Assembly: GCA_023433265.1 (NCBI GenBank)
Contig: JAEZDR010000098.1
Coordinates: 1-8,009, forward strand
Source: Bacteroidota bacterium
GTDB lineage: Bacteria; Bacteroidota; Bacteroidia; Chitinophagales; Chitinophagaceae
Length of the DNA: 8,009 bases
Direction: 5' to 3'
This document shows positions 1-6,037 of this stretch, piece by piece (within the stretch, counting starts at the first letter, position 1; every line of letters starts with the position of its first letter). A program made the position numbers and the translations under genes. Under the pieces are notes generated by a model. The model did no database searches. It worked only from the letters and a program-made list of their open reading frames with translations, and had not been told where the DNA came from.

Positions 1-239
1 CCTTGGTTGCTGCGGGTAAGAAGAACGAGGCTCTCAAGGTTTTTAAAACCAATCACCAGAAATACCCTAATGAGTTCACCACTCAGTTTGGCCTGGTACG
101 CGGTTATTCTGCAACCGGCGACTTTCAGAATGCACTCCGGTACGCAAAGCTTGCTCTAAGCACTGCCCCCAATGGTCCCGGTAAAGCTCAGGTAGAGGCA
201 GCTATTCGTAAATTGGAAGATGGCAGAGATATGAACTAA
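1..239 (+). CDS. C-terminal end of a TPR-containing protein, probably DUF2911 family (5' end outside window)
   Basis: The reading frame is open from the left edge (first full codon at 3) to a TAA at 237-239, so only about 78 C-terminal residues are visible. They form helix-turn-helix units typical of tetratricopeptide repeats: one around KNEALKVFKTNHQKYPN and a second around FQNALRYAKLALSTAPN, followed by a closing helix ending in KLEDGRDMN. From memory, this tail closely resembles the C-terminus of Bacteroidota DUF2911 proteins, which are exported and carry TPRs after an N-terminal beta domain. The DUF2911 domain itself lies outside the window, so the family call is an inference, while the TPR-like character is seen directly. 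The TTG at position 3 is internal and should not be taken as the start. No clear terminator follows: the next 60 bases hold only a weak CATAC/GTATG stem without a T-run. Confidence 0.7.
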   Translation, partial: LVAAGKKNEALKVFKTNHQKYPNEFTTQFGLVRGYSATGDFQNALRYAKLALSTAPNGPGKAQVEAAIRKLEDGRDMN

Positions 240-341
240 AATTTATATCTCGTTTAGCCTCCTTGCATACATCCATGCGTATGTATTTGCATTGCATGTA
301 ATGGATGAAGCAAAACTATTTACTAACAGTTCTGCTCTTCC

Positions 342-384
342 TTTGCACATTCTCAGCCCTCAAAGCGATGTTTCCTTATTTTTG
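342..384 (+). promoter_or_regulatory. Candidate Bacteroidota-type promoter for the sdhCAB operon
   Basis: The bases at 377-384 read TATTTTTG, an exact match to the TAnnTTTG -7 element used by the Bacteroidota primary sigma factor. Transcription would start near 390, leaving a leader of roughly 20-25 bases before the sdhC ATG at 414. A TTTG at 342-345 could be the -33 element, but 31 bases separate the two boxes, longer than the usual 17-23, so the upstream half is weak. The call rests on the -7 box and its position. Confidence 0.35.
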
Positions 385-413
385 CTCCGTTTTAATTAAC
401 TCAACCTTCCTCT

Positions 414-1118
414 ATGACCTGGAAACAAGCCTTTACTTCCTCTATAGGAAAGAAATTGGTAATGGGATTAACCGGAGTTTTTCTAATTAGCTTTTTATTG
501 GTACACGTTGGTTTAAATGCCTGTATCTGGGCAAACGACAATGGAGAAATGTTCAATAAGGGAGCACACTTCATGGGTAATACCGTAGTGGTACGCATCA
601 TGGAAATTGGCCTCTTTGCCGGTATCATTCTTCACATTGTACAAGGCTACATGCTTACTGCTTCAAACAACAGTAAAAGAAAAGTAGGCTATGCGCAGGA
701 CTATGGCAACAAAGGCAGCAAATGGTATAGCCGTAGTATGGGACTGTTAGGAACGCTTATCCTCCTCTTCCTTATCATGCACGTTTATCATTTCTGGGCG
801 CCTTCCCGTCTTGGTGGTGTTGCCGGTGTAAAAGAGCTTGAAGCGGTTGAATATGGTACTGGTTTTCATACCCACAACCTTTACCTCGAAATGTTGAATG
901 TATTCCAGGATCCGCTTGTGGTGATAGTATACGTTATTGGTGTTATCTCTCTTTGTTACCATCTCCTGCATGGTTTTCATTCTGCGTTCAGAACATTGGG
1001 AGTCCATAACAAACGCTACGCAAAAATGCTTCGCAACTTTGGCTATGGTTATGCCATCATCGTATGCCTTGCCTTTGCAATGATGCCTGTAAGTATGTAT
1101 TTAGGCTGGGTAAAATAA
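414..1118 (+). CDS. sdhC: Succinate dehydrogenase cytochrome b subunit, di-heme fused anchor (SdhC)
   Basis: This is the membrane anchor of complex II. It passes electrons from the iron-sulfur subunit to menaquinone through two b hemes. The 234-residue protein shows five hydrophobic segments (about 15-37, 58-82, 108-130, 166-190 and 209-230), the fold of the single-subunit Bacillus/Wolinella-type cytochrome b558. Likely axial heme ligands are H31, H74, H123 and H183, one in each of the first four helices, with spacing like that of B. subtilis SdhC. H183 sits in the family-typical YHLLHG context. There is no separate sdhD, as expected for this type. The ATG at 414 gives the conserved N-terminus MTWKQAFTSSIGKKLVMGLTG; no Shine-Dalgarno precedes it, which is normal in this phylum. 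sdhA follows after 35 bases, so the two are probably co-transcribed. Confidence 0.96.
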   Translation: MTWKQAFTSSIGKKLVMGLTGVFLISFLLVHVGLNACIWANDNGEMFNKGAHFMGNTVVVRIMEIGLFAGIILHIVQGYMLTASNNSKRKVGYAQDYGNKGSKWYSRSMGLLGTLILLFLIMHVYHFWAPSRLGGVAGVKELEAVEYGTGFHTHNLYLEMLNVFQDPLVVIVYVIGVISLCYHLLHGFHSAFRTLGVHNKRYAKMLRNFGYGYAIIVCLAFAMMPVSMYLGWVK

Positions 1119-1153
1119 ACTGCTTTAACAACAAACAATATCAAACTGGTAAT

Positions 1154-3127
1154 ATGCTCGATGCAAAAATTCCTTCAGGAGCCCTGGACCAGAAATGGAG
1201 CAAATACAAAAGCACTTGTAAGCTGGTAAACCCTGCCAACAAGCGTAAATTGGAAGTAATCGTAATCGGTACCGGTCTTGCCGGGGCCTCCGCTGCTGCT
1301 ACTCTTGGCGAACTGGGTTACAAGGTGAAAGCTTTTTGTTTCCAGGACTCTCCAAGGCGGGCTCACTCAATAGCTGCCCAGGGAGGTATCAATGCTGCCA
1401 AAAACTATCAGAACGACGGTGATTCTGTTTACCGTTTGTTTTACGATACTATCAAGGGTGGTGACTACCGTGCACGCGAAGGCAACGTACACCGCCTAGC
1501 TGAAGTAAGTGCAAACATCATTGATCAGTGCGTAGCGCAGGGTGTTCCTTTTGCCCGTGAGTATGGTGGTTTGCTAAGCAACCGCTCATTTGGTGGCACA
1601 CAGGTACAACGTACATTTTATGCTGCAGGCCAAACAGGGCAGCAGTTGTTAATAGGCGCTTACCAGGCACTCGAGAGGCAGGTAGCATTGGGTACAGTTA
1701 AAATGTACAGCCGCCACGAAATGCTGGACGTGGTGATGATTGACGGTGTATGCCGCGGTATCATTGCCCGCGACCTGGTAACAGGTAAATTGGAAAGACA
1801 TTTCGGTCATGCTGTCTTATTATGTTCAGGCGGATACGGTAATGTCTTCTACCTGTCAACAAATGCTATGGGTAGTAATGTAACGGCTGCTTGGAAAGCT
1901 CACCGTAAGGGCGCTTTCTTTGGTAACCCCTGCATGACGCAGATTCACCCTACCTGTATCCCTGTTTCAGGCGATCATCAGAGTAAGCTCACCCTTATGA
2001 GTGAGAGCTTGCGTAACGATGGGCGTATATGGGTACCGAAAAAGCAAAACGATACAAGGAAGGCAAGCGAAATACCGGAAGATGAGCGTGACTATTACCT
2101 TGAAAGAAGATATCCTGCTTTCGGTAACCTTGTTCCGAGAGACGTAGCATCAAGAGCAGCAAAAGAGCGTTGTGATGCTGGTTATGGTGTAGGTTCTTCC
2201 AGGCAGGCCGTTTACCTTGATTACGCTGCAGCTATTGAACGCTATAGCCGCATTGAATGTAGTAAGCTTGGCCTTGAAAACGCCTCTATGCAAGATATAA
2301 TTCACCATGGTAAACTTGTGGTGAAAGAGAAATACGGTAACCTTTTCGATATGTATGAAAAGATCACCGGCGAAAATCCTTACGAGGTACCCATGCGTAT
2401 CTACCCGGCGGTACACTACACCATGGGAGGCATCTGGGTTGACTATGAGTTACAAACTACAGTACCCGGATTGTATGCTTTGGGTGAAGCTAACTTCAGC
2501 GACCATGGCGCAAACAGGCTGGGAGCTTCTGCGTTGATGCAGGGTCTTGCTGATGGTTATTTTGTTATTCCATACACGCTGGGTAACAACCTAGCTGACG
2601 ATATCAGAACAAATGCTATCCCTACTTCCCATCCCGCATTTGAAGCAGCAGAAAAAGAAGTGGCAGATCGCATCAACAAGCTCATGAGCATCAAAGGCAC
2701 AGAGAGTGTTGAAAGCTTCCATAAGCGCCTTGGTAAGATCATGTGGGACAAATGCGGTATGGCGCGTAACGCCAAAGGACTGCAGGAAGCCATTGCTGAA
2801 ATTCGTGCACTCCGCGAAGAATTCTGGAAAAACGTTCGCATCCCTGGCGCTGTCAATGAATTCAACCCTGAGTTGGATAAAGCCAACCGCGTTGCAGACT
2901 TTATGGAGTTGGGCGAACTGATGTGTAAAGATGCTCTTAACCGGGAAGAAAGCTGCGGAGGCCACTTCAGAGAAGAGTATCAAACAGAAGACGGCGAAGC
3001 TTTGCGTAATGACGATGGATTCATGTACGTAGCAGCATGGGAATACAAAGAAGGCAATAACTCGGTAATGCACAAGGAAACGCTTAACTACGAAGTGGTG
3101 AAACCAAGTGCAAGAAGCTATAAATAA
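1154..3127 (+). CDS. sdhA: Succinate dehydrogenase flavoprotein subunit (SdhA)
   Basis: This FAD-containing catalytic subunit oxidises succinate to fumarate at the inner face of the cytoplasmic membrane (TCA cycle and respiratory chain). Its 657 residues match the usual Bacteroidota length. Visible motifs are the dinucleotide-binding GTGLAG at 39-44, the covalent FAD-linking histidine H71 in AHSIAAQGG, H265 in QIHPTC, the active-site arginine R329 in PRDVASR, H421 in YPAVHYTMGG, and R455 in GANRLGASAL. The C-terminus ends ARSYK, as in relatives. The frame is open upstream to an ATG at 1064, which would add 30 residues and overlap sdhC by 55 bases. I chose the ATG at 1154 because the family begins with an MLDAKIP-like sequence and because it clears sdhC. 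Residues about 358-390, after VYLDY, are longer than in some Bacteroidota homologues and may be a lineage-specific loop. sdhB starts 26 bases downstream. Confidence 0.97.
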   Translation: MLDAKIPSGALDQKWSKYKSTCKLVNPANKRKLEVIVIGTGLAGASAAATLGELGYKVKAFCFQDSPRRAHSIAAQGGINAAKNYQNDGDSVYRLFYDTIKGGDYRAREGNVHRLAEVSANIIDQCVAQGVPFAREYGGLLSNRSFGGTQVQRTFYAAGQTGQQLLIGAYQALERQVALGTVKMYSRHEMLDVVMIDGVCRGIIARDLVTGKLERHFGHAVLLCSGGYGNVFYLSTNAMGSNVTAAWKAHRKGAFFGNPCMTQIHPTCIPVSGDHQSKLTLMSESLRNDGRIWVPKKQNDTRKASEIPEDERDYYLERRYPAFGNLVPRDVASRAAKERCDAGYGVGSSRQAVYLDYAAAIERYSRIECSKLGLENASMQDIIHHGKLVVKEKYGNLFDMYEKITGENPYEVPMRIYPAVHYTMGGIWVDYELQTTVPGLYALGEANFSDHGANRLGASALMQGLADGYFVIPYTLGNNLADDIRTNAIPTSHPAFEAAEKEVADRINKLMSIKGTESVESFHKRLGKIMWDKCGMARNAKGLQEAIAEIRALREEFWKNVRIPGAVNEFNPELDKANRVADFMELGELMCKDALNREESCGGHFREEYQTEDGEALRNDDGFMYVAAWEYKEGNNSVMHKETLNYEVVKPSARSYK

Positions 3128-3153
3128 TTAATACCCTTTCAACCTATATTGGA

Positions 3154-3930
3154 ATGGAACACTACAATATGAATCTGACCTTAAAGGTCTGGAGACAGAA
3201 AAACAAAGACGACAGGGGAGGTTTTGAAACCTACAAGGTGGCTGATATTTCCTCCGAAATGTCTTTCCTCGAAATGTTTGACGTTCTCAACGAACAGTTG
3301 ATAAGGGAGAACAAGGAACCCATTGCTTTCGACCACGACTGTCGCGAAGGTATATGCGGAGCCTGCTCTATGCATATCAATGGTAAACCGCACGGCCCCT
3401 GGCAGGGAACTACTACCTGTCAACTCCACATGCGCGCTTTCAAAGATGGCGATACAGTGGTTGTAGAACCCTGGAGAGCAAATGCTTTCCCTGTTATCAA
3501 AGATTTAGTAACTGACAGGACAGCCCTCGACAGGATGATTGCTGCAGGCGGCTACATTTCAGTTAATACCGGTAATGCGGTGGATGGTAATTCGCTACCT
3601 ATTGAAAAGGACAAAGCAGATACGGCTTTTGCTGCTGCAGCGTGTATTGGCTGCGGCGCCTGTGTCGCAGCATGTAAAAATGCTTCTGCTCTGCTATTTG
3701 TTTCTGCCAAGGTTTCTCATCTTGCTTTATTGCCACAGGGTGATCCTGAAAGAAAGACCCGTGTAGTAAACATGATAGCACAAATGGACAAAGAAGGTTT
3801 TGGCTCCTGCACTTTCACACAAGCCTGCGAAGCGGCATGCCCTAAGGAAATATCTGTAAACAACATTGCAAGGCTTAACAAAGAATACATGGCAGCAGCG
3901 TTTACCGCTGATGAAAGCAACGAGAGCTAA
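3154..3930 (+). CDS. sdhB: Succinate dehydrogenase iron-sulfur subunit (SdhB)
   Basis: This subunit carries electrons from the SdhA flavin to the SdhC hemes through three iron-sulfur clusters. The 258-residue protein has an N-terminal plant-type ferredoxin domain with [2Fe-2S] ligands C63, C68, C71 and C89 (CREGICGAC, then TTTC). The C-terminal domain has CIGCGAC (C164, C167, C170) plus C229 for [4Fe-4S], and C174, C219 and C225 for [3Fe-4S]; these assignments follow the E. coli SdhB pattern. All eleven expected cysteines are present. The start could be the ATG at 3154 or the one at 3169, which gives MNLTLKVWRQ. I kept 3154 because it leaves the shorter gap to sdhA, but the five extra residues are not conserved as far as I recall. 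It is the last gene of the operon, with a terminator about 60 bases after its stop. Confidence 0.97.
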   Translation: MEHYNMNLTLKVWRQKNKDDRGGFETYKVADISSEMSFLEMFDVLNEQLIRENKEPIAFDHDCREGICGACSMHINGKPHGPWQGTTTCQLHMRAFKDGDTVVVEPWRANAFPVIKDLVTDRTALDRMIAAGGYISVNTGNAVDGNSLPIEKDKADTAFAAAACIGCGACVAACKNASALLFVSAKVSHLALLPQGDPERKTRVVNMIAQMDKEGFGSCTFTQACEAACPKEISVNNIARLNKEYMAAAFTADESNES

Positions 3931-3990
3931 GCCCTGGAAAACGAACCTAAACAGAAGATAGCCGCGTTTTGCGTTAAATAATAAAAGTCG

Positions 3991-4016
3991 AAAGCCGCAG
4001 TAATGCGGCTTTTTTT
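3991..4016 (+). terminator. Rho-independent terminator of the sdhCAB operon
   Basis: A perfect 9-bp stem pairs AAAGCCGCA (3991-3999) with TGCGGCTTT (4004-4012). The loop is GTAA, a GNRA-type tetraloop in RNA. An unbroken run of seven T residues covers 4010-4016. It lies 60 bases after the sdhB stop and is the best terminator in the window. The A-run on the 5' side is short (3983-3986), so function on the opposite strand is less likely. Confidence 0.9.
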
Positions 4017-4097
4017 GTTTAATACTTCACCTCTGGTGCCACCATGTAGCACTGTTGTCATAATCTATTTACCGATTCTTGGCCGCGCCGGAACCGT

Positions 4098-4129
4098 CTT
4101 GTTAATAAAAACCTAATCACTTAGTTTAA
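4098..4129 (+). promoter_or_regulatory. Weak candidate promoter for the lipoprotein gene
   Basis: A TTG at 4099-4101, preceded by C, is followed after 20 bases by TAGTTTAA (4122-4129), which matches TAnnTT of the Bacteroidota TAnnTTTG -7 element but lacks the final TG. The spacing is within the usual 17-23 range, and the box lies about 38 bases upstream of the favoured start at 4167. Both halves are imperfect, so this is only a candidate. Confidence 0.3.
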
Positions 4130-4130
4130 G

Positions 4131-4144
4131 CCAACCAGTTGGTT
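4131..4144. promoter_or_regulatory. Short dyad just upstream of the lipoprotein gene
   Basis: The stretch holds two overlapping perfect inverted repeats: CCAAC/GTTGG (4131-4135 with 4138-4142) and AACCA/TGGTT (4133-4137 with 4140-4144), each with a 2-base centre. The tiny spacer suits a DNA-binding dimer better than an RNA hairpin. A second dyad, TGGTG/CACCA around a single C, lies at 4034-4044. Arms of five bases can arise by chance, so an operator role is speculative. Confidence 0.2.
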
Positions 4145-4166
4145 ACTGATGCCGTTTTTAGGCGGT

Positions 4167-4982
4167 ATGAGACACACTAAATGCTTTATGCTTGCAACAA
4201 CCATTATACTGTTTGCTGCCTGCACCAAAAAAAACGATACTGCTACCCCTTCCATGGAGGCTAACCATAAGCAGGATATCCTGTTGAAGTCAGTCACTAT
4301 CGAAAAGATGCCTGCCCCTTATTACAGTTTTTCTTACGCAGTAGACAGTTGCATACAAACTATTCAGGTTTCAAATGGGTTCAATAATTACAGCGTAGCG
4401 TACAAGGACAAGAAGGTACTGAAGATGACCAACGATATCGCGGTTAACAAAGACACCCTGCAGTATTTATACGTAGGTAATAAAATAGCTGGCATCAACG
4501 TAACGGATCAATTGGGACAGCTATACCTTACCGGCCAGTTAGCTTATGACGAGCGTGGCAGGCTTAAACAGCTGCAATGGTTCAATACACTACAGGATCG
4601 TTATATACGGGGACTTTACTTCAAGTACGATGGCAATGATAACATGATCGAAATGCGTGAGCTGAAGCAAAATCCTGCCACCCTGGAGCTGGAGCCAACG
4701 TTTACCTATGGATATAGTGACTTCGACGATAAAGAAAACGTTGATGCCTTTCACATACTCAACGAACAATTTGCCCACTTTACGTTTCTGCCTGGCGTTA
4801 AATTACAGAAAAACAACCCGCGCACTATTACGATGAAAGGTGCCATAAACGATTACTTGTTAACCTGCGAATACATTTATAGCAATCGTCTCCCGCTTGA
4901 AAAGAAAACAACCATGAAACAAACGCGTGGCGGGCAAAGTGGTATGCAAATAACAACGAAGACTAGTTACGAGTACTTCTAA
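4167..4982 (+). CDS. Putative exported lipoprotein with YD-like repeats, function unknown
   Basis: I do not recognise a specific function. From the ATG at 4167 the protein has 271 residues and begins with a basic n-region (R2, H3, K5), a hydrophobic stretch, and FAAC with the likely lipidated cysteine at C19, followed by a polar TKKNDT linker. The -3 residue is F rather than the common L, V or I, so the lipobox is slightly atypical. The frame also allows an ATG at 4149, adding MPFLGG; I prefer 4167 because it gives a more compact signal peptide. The mature part is rich in aromatic and beta-type sequence with YD-like units: AYDERGRL, FKYDGNDN and YGYSDFDD. This resembles the DUF4595/YD-type envelope lipoproteins common in Bacteroidota, but that is a resemblance only. 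The gene stands alone between the sdh terminator and a 288-base gap, with no functional hint from its neighbours. Confidence 0.8.
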   Translation: MRHTKCFMLATTIILFAACTKKNDTATPSMEANHKQDILLKSVTIEKMPAPYYSFSYAVDSCIQTIQVSNGFNNYSVAYKDKKVLKMTNDIAVNKDTLQYLYVGNKIAGINVTDQLGQLYLTGQLAYDERGRLKQLQWFNTLQDRYIRGLYFKYDGNDNMIEMRELKQNPATLELEPTFTYGYSDFDDKENVDAFHILNEQFAHFTFLPGVKLQKNNPRTITMKGAINDYLLTCEYIYSNRLPLEKKTTMKQTRGGQSGMQITTKTSYEYF

Positions 4983-5270
4983 TTCCCGGAAAAAGCTGCG
5001 CCTTATGCGATGTTGTTCCTGCGTAGCCTGTGTAATTCACTTTCCCGTAAAAGATATCTTTACTAAAACACAATGGAACTGTGAGTCAGGAATGAGTCAA
5101 TCACGCGGCTACGTGACAATGTTCTGCTCATCATAGAGATTATGCCTTCGAAAAGTATCACTGTCTAAGCATAACCGCCATTAAATTGATTAGATTGCTG
5201 GCTTGATGTTTATCCAGCTGTCCAACTCCCGGATGGAGATTTTACAGAAGGATTTATCAGGTAAAACTTT
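4983..5270. other. Non-coding gap between the lipoprotein and DUF92 genes
   Basis: These 288 bases contain no convincing open frame on either strand; the minus-strand frame over 5210-5401 is mostly antisense to the DUF92 gene. I find no T-run hairpin after the lipoprotein stop and no good TAnnTTTG box before 5271. TAAATTGA at 5182-5189 and TAGATTGC at 5191-5198 are partial matches without a -33 partner. The one organised stretch is the dyad cluster at 5082-5116. I see no tRNA or known riboswitch pattern. Confidence 0.5.
5082..5116. promoter_or_regulatory. Cluster of palindromic sites in the gap before the DUF92 gene
   Basis: The near-palindrome TGAGTCA occurs twice, at 5082-5088 and 5093-5099, with starts 11 bases apart, about one helical turn. 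Immediately after comes the dyad TCACG (5101-5105) / CGTGA (5112-5116) with a 6-base spacer. Helically phased repeats next to a dyad are typical of binding sites for dimeric regulators. The cluster is about 155 bases upstream of the next gene, rather far for a simple operator, and no regulator gene is nearby. It is a candidate by pattern only. Confidence 0.25.
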
Positions 5271-5987
5271 ATGGGCGTAGAAGCTTTCGTTGTTTTCTTA
5301 GTTATCCTTATAGGTGGGGTACTTGCAGTGCGCCTCCGTAAACTCACGGTTGCGGGAGGTATCACAGGCGCCGTAATAGCTCTTGCACTTTTCTTCGGCA
5401 CAGGTCTGCCTGGAATTGTCTACATGTCTGCTTTCTTTGTTATGGCCGTTGTTGCCACGGGTTTCAAACAGCACGCGAAACTGCAGATGGGAGCAGCTGA
5501 ACCCAACAGGGGTATGCGGGATGCATGGCAGGTACTCGCCAATGCGGGTGTGCCCTGTATACTCGCTCTTATTAGTTTGGTTACGCACGCACACCATTAT
5601 CTACATGAAATAATGATTGCAGCTGCTTTTGCGTCTGCTGCTGCTGATACATTATCGTCCGAGCTAGGGACGCTCTATGGAAGTCGGTTTGTTGATGTAA
5701 TATCTTTTAAGAGAGGCAAACGTGGAGACAATGGCATTATTAGTCTCGAAGGAACAATTATAGGCGGATTAGCCGCCGGAGTGATTGGACTCATTCACTT
5801 TCTTTTCAAAGCTGATGCGGTGGCTGTATTTGTGATAACGGCTGCAGGAATCTTGGGCAACTACGCTGATTCGTTGCTAGGTGCAACCCTCGAGAGGAAA
5901 GGTGTATTGGGAAATAACAGCGTCAACCTTTTCAATACGCTCATCGCCGCCTTCGTGGGCGCTTTCCTTTACAATGTCTTTAACTGA
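5271..5987 (+). CDS. DUF92 (TMEM19-like) family integral membrane protein
   Basis: A 238-residue polytopic membrane protein with about six to seven hydrophobic segments (roughly 5-22, 27-44, 47-65, 94-105, 113-125, 162-179 and 183-205, with a last one at 220-237). DUF92 hallmarks are visible: RGMRDAWQVLANAG (80-93), ADTLSSELG (125-133), NGIISLEGT (154-162), GNYADSLLGATLE (196-208) and LGNNSVNLFNT (213-223). Plant and cyanobacterial members (VTE6 type) act as phytyl-phosphate kinases in tocopherol and phylloquinone salvage. For members in non-phototrophic bacteria I know of no settled function, so a polyprenyl-phosphate kinase role is only a hypothesis. The ATG at 5271 is well supported, because an in-frame TAA at 5262-5264 rules out any longer form. 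The length is typical. The gene is monocistronic and converges with manC, leaving 50 bases between the stops. Confidence 0.88.
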   Translation: MGVEAFVVFLVILIGGVLAVRLRKLTVAGGITGAVIALALFFGTGLPGIVYMSAFFVMAVVATGFKQHAKLQMGAAEPNRGMRDAWQVLANAGVPCILALISLVTHAHHYLHEIMIAAAFASAAADTLSSELGTLYGSRFVDVISFKRGKRGDNGIISLEGTIIGGLAAGVIGLIHFLFKADAVAVFVITAAGILGNYADSLLGATLERKGVLGNNSVNLFNTLIAAFVGAFLYNVFN

Positions 5988-5990
5988 CTC

Positions 5991-6025
5991 ATTAATCATT
6001 GACTATTGACTATTCACGATTGCCC
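5991..6025. repeat. Heptad repeat between the convergent DUF92 and manC genes
   Basis: Five consecutive 7-base units each begin with ATT, starting at 5991, 5998, 6005, 6012 and 6019. The second and third are identical (ATTGACT); the others are the variants ATTAATC, ATTCACG and ATTGCCC. The array begins three bases after the DUF92 stop codon and fills most of the junction. I recall similar ATTGACT/ATTCACG-type strings between genes of other Bacteroidota, but cannot verify that here. There is no hairpin with a T-run, so it is not a standard terminator. Confidence 0.6.
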
Positions 6026-6037
6026 CACTTCCTCTCC

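Noticed and set aside
265..314. Possible hairpins after the first gene (CATAC/GTATG at 266-270 and 279-283; TTTGC/GCAAA at 286-290 and 310-314)
   Set aside because: The stems are only five base pairs, AT-rich, and no T-run follows, so a terminator or structured RNA cannot be supported.
305..490. A 61-residue open frame with a signal-peptide-like N-terminus just before sdhC
   Set aside because: It runs 77 bases into the start of sdhC in another frame, has no family resemblance, and covers the candidate sdhC promoter. The hydrophobic look comes from T-rich leader sequence.
1064..1153. A 30-residue upstream extension of SdhA
   Set aside because: It overlaps the end of sdhC by 55 bases and is unlike any SdhA N-terminus; its composition is that of sdhC read in another frame.
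2591..3073. A 160-residue minus-strand frame opposite sdhA
   Set aside because: It is fully antisense to a strongly conserved gene and its sequence shows no family features; it is a shadow of SdhA codon use.
5246..5252. An AGAAGGA Shine-Dalgarno-like string before the DUF92 gene
   Set aside because: It is about 18 bases from the ATG, too far for ribosome positioning, and the other genes here do not use such sites.
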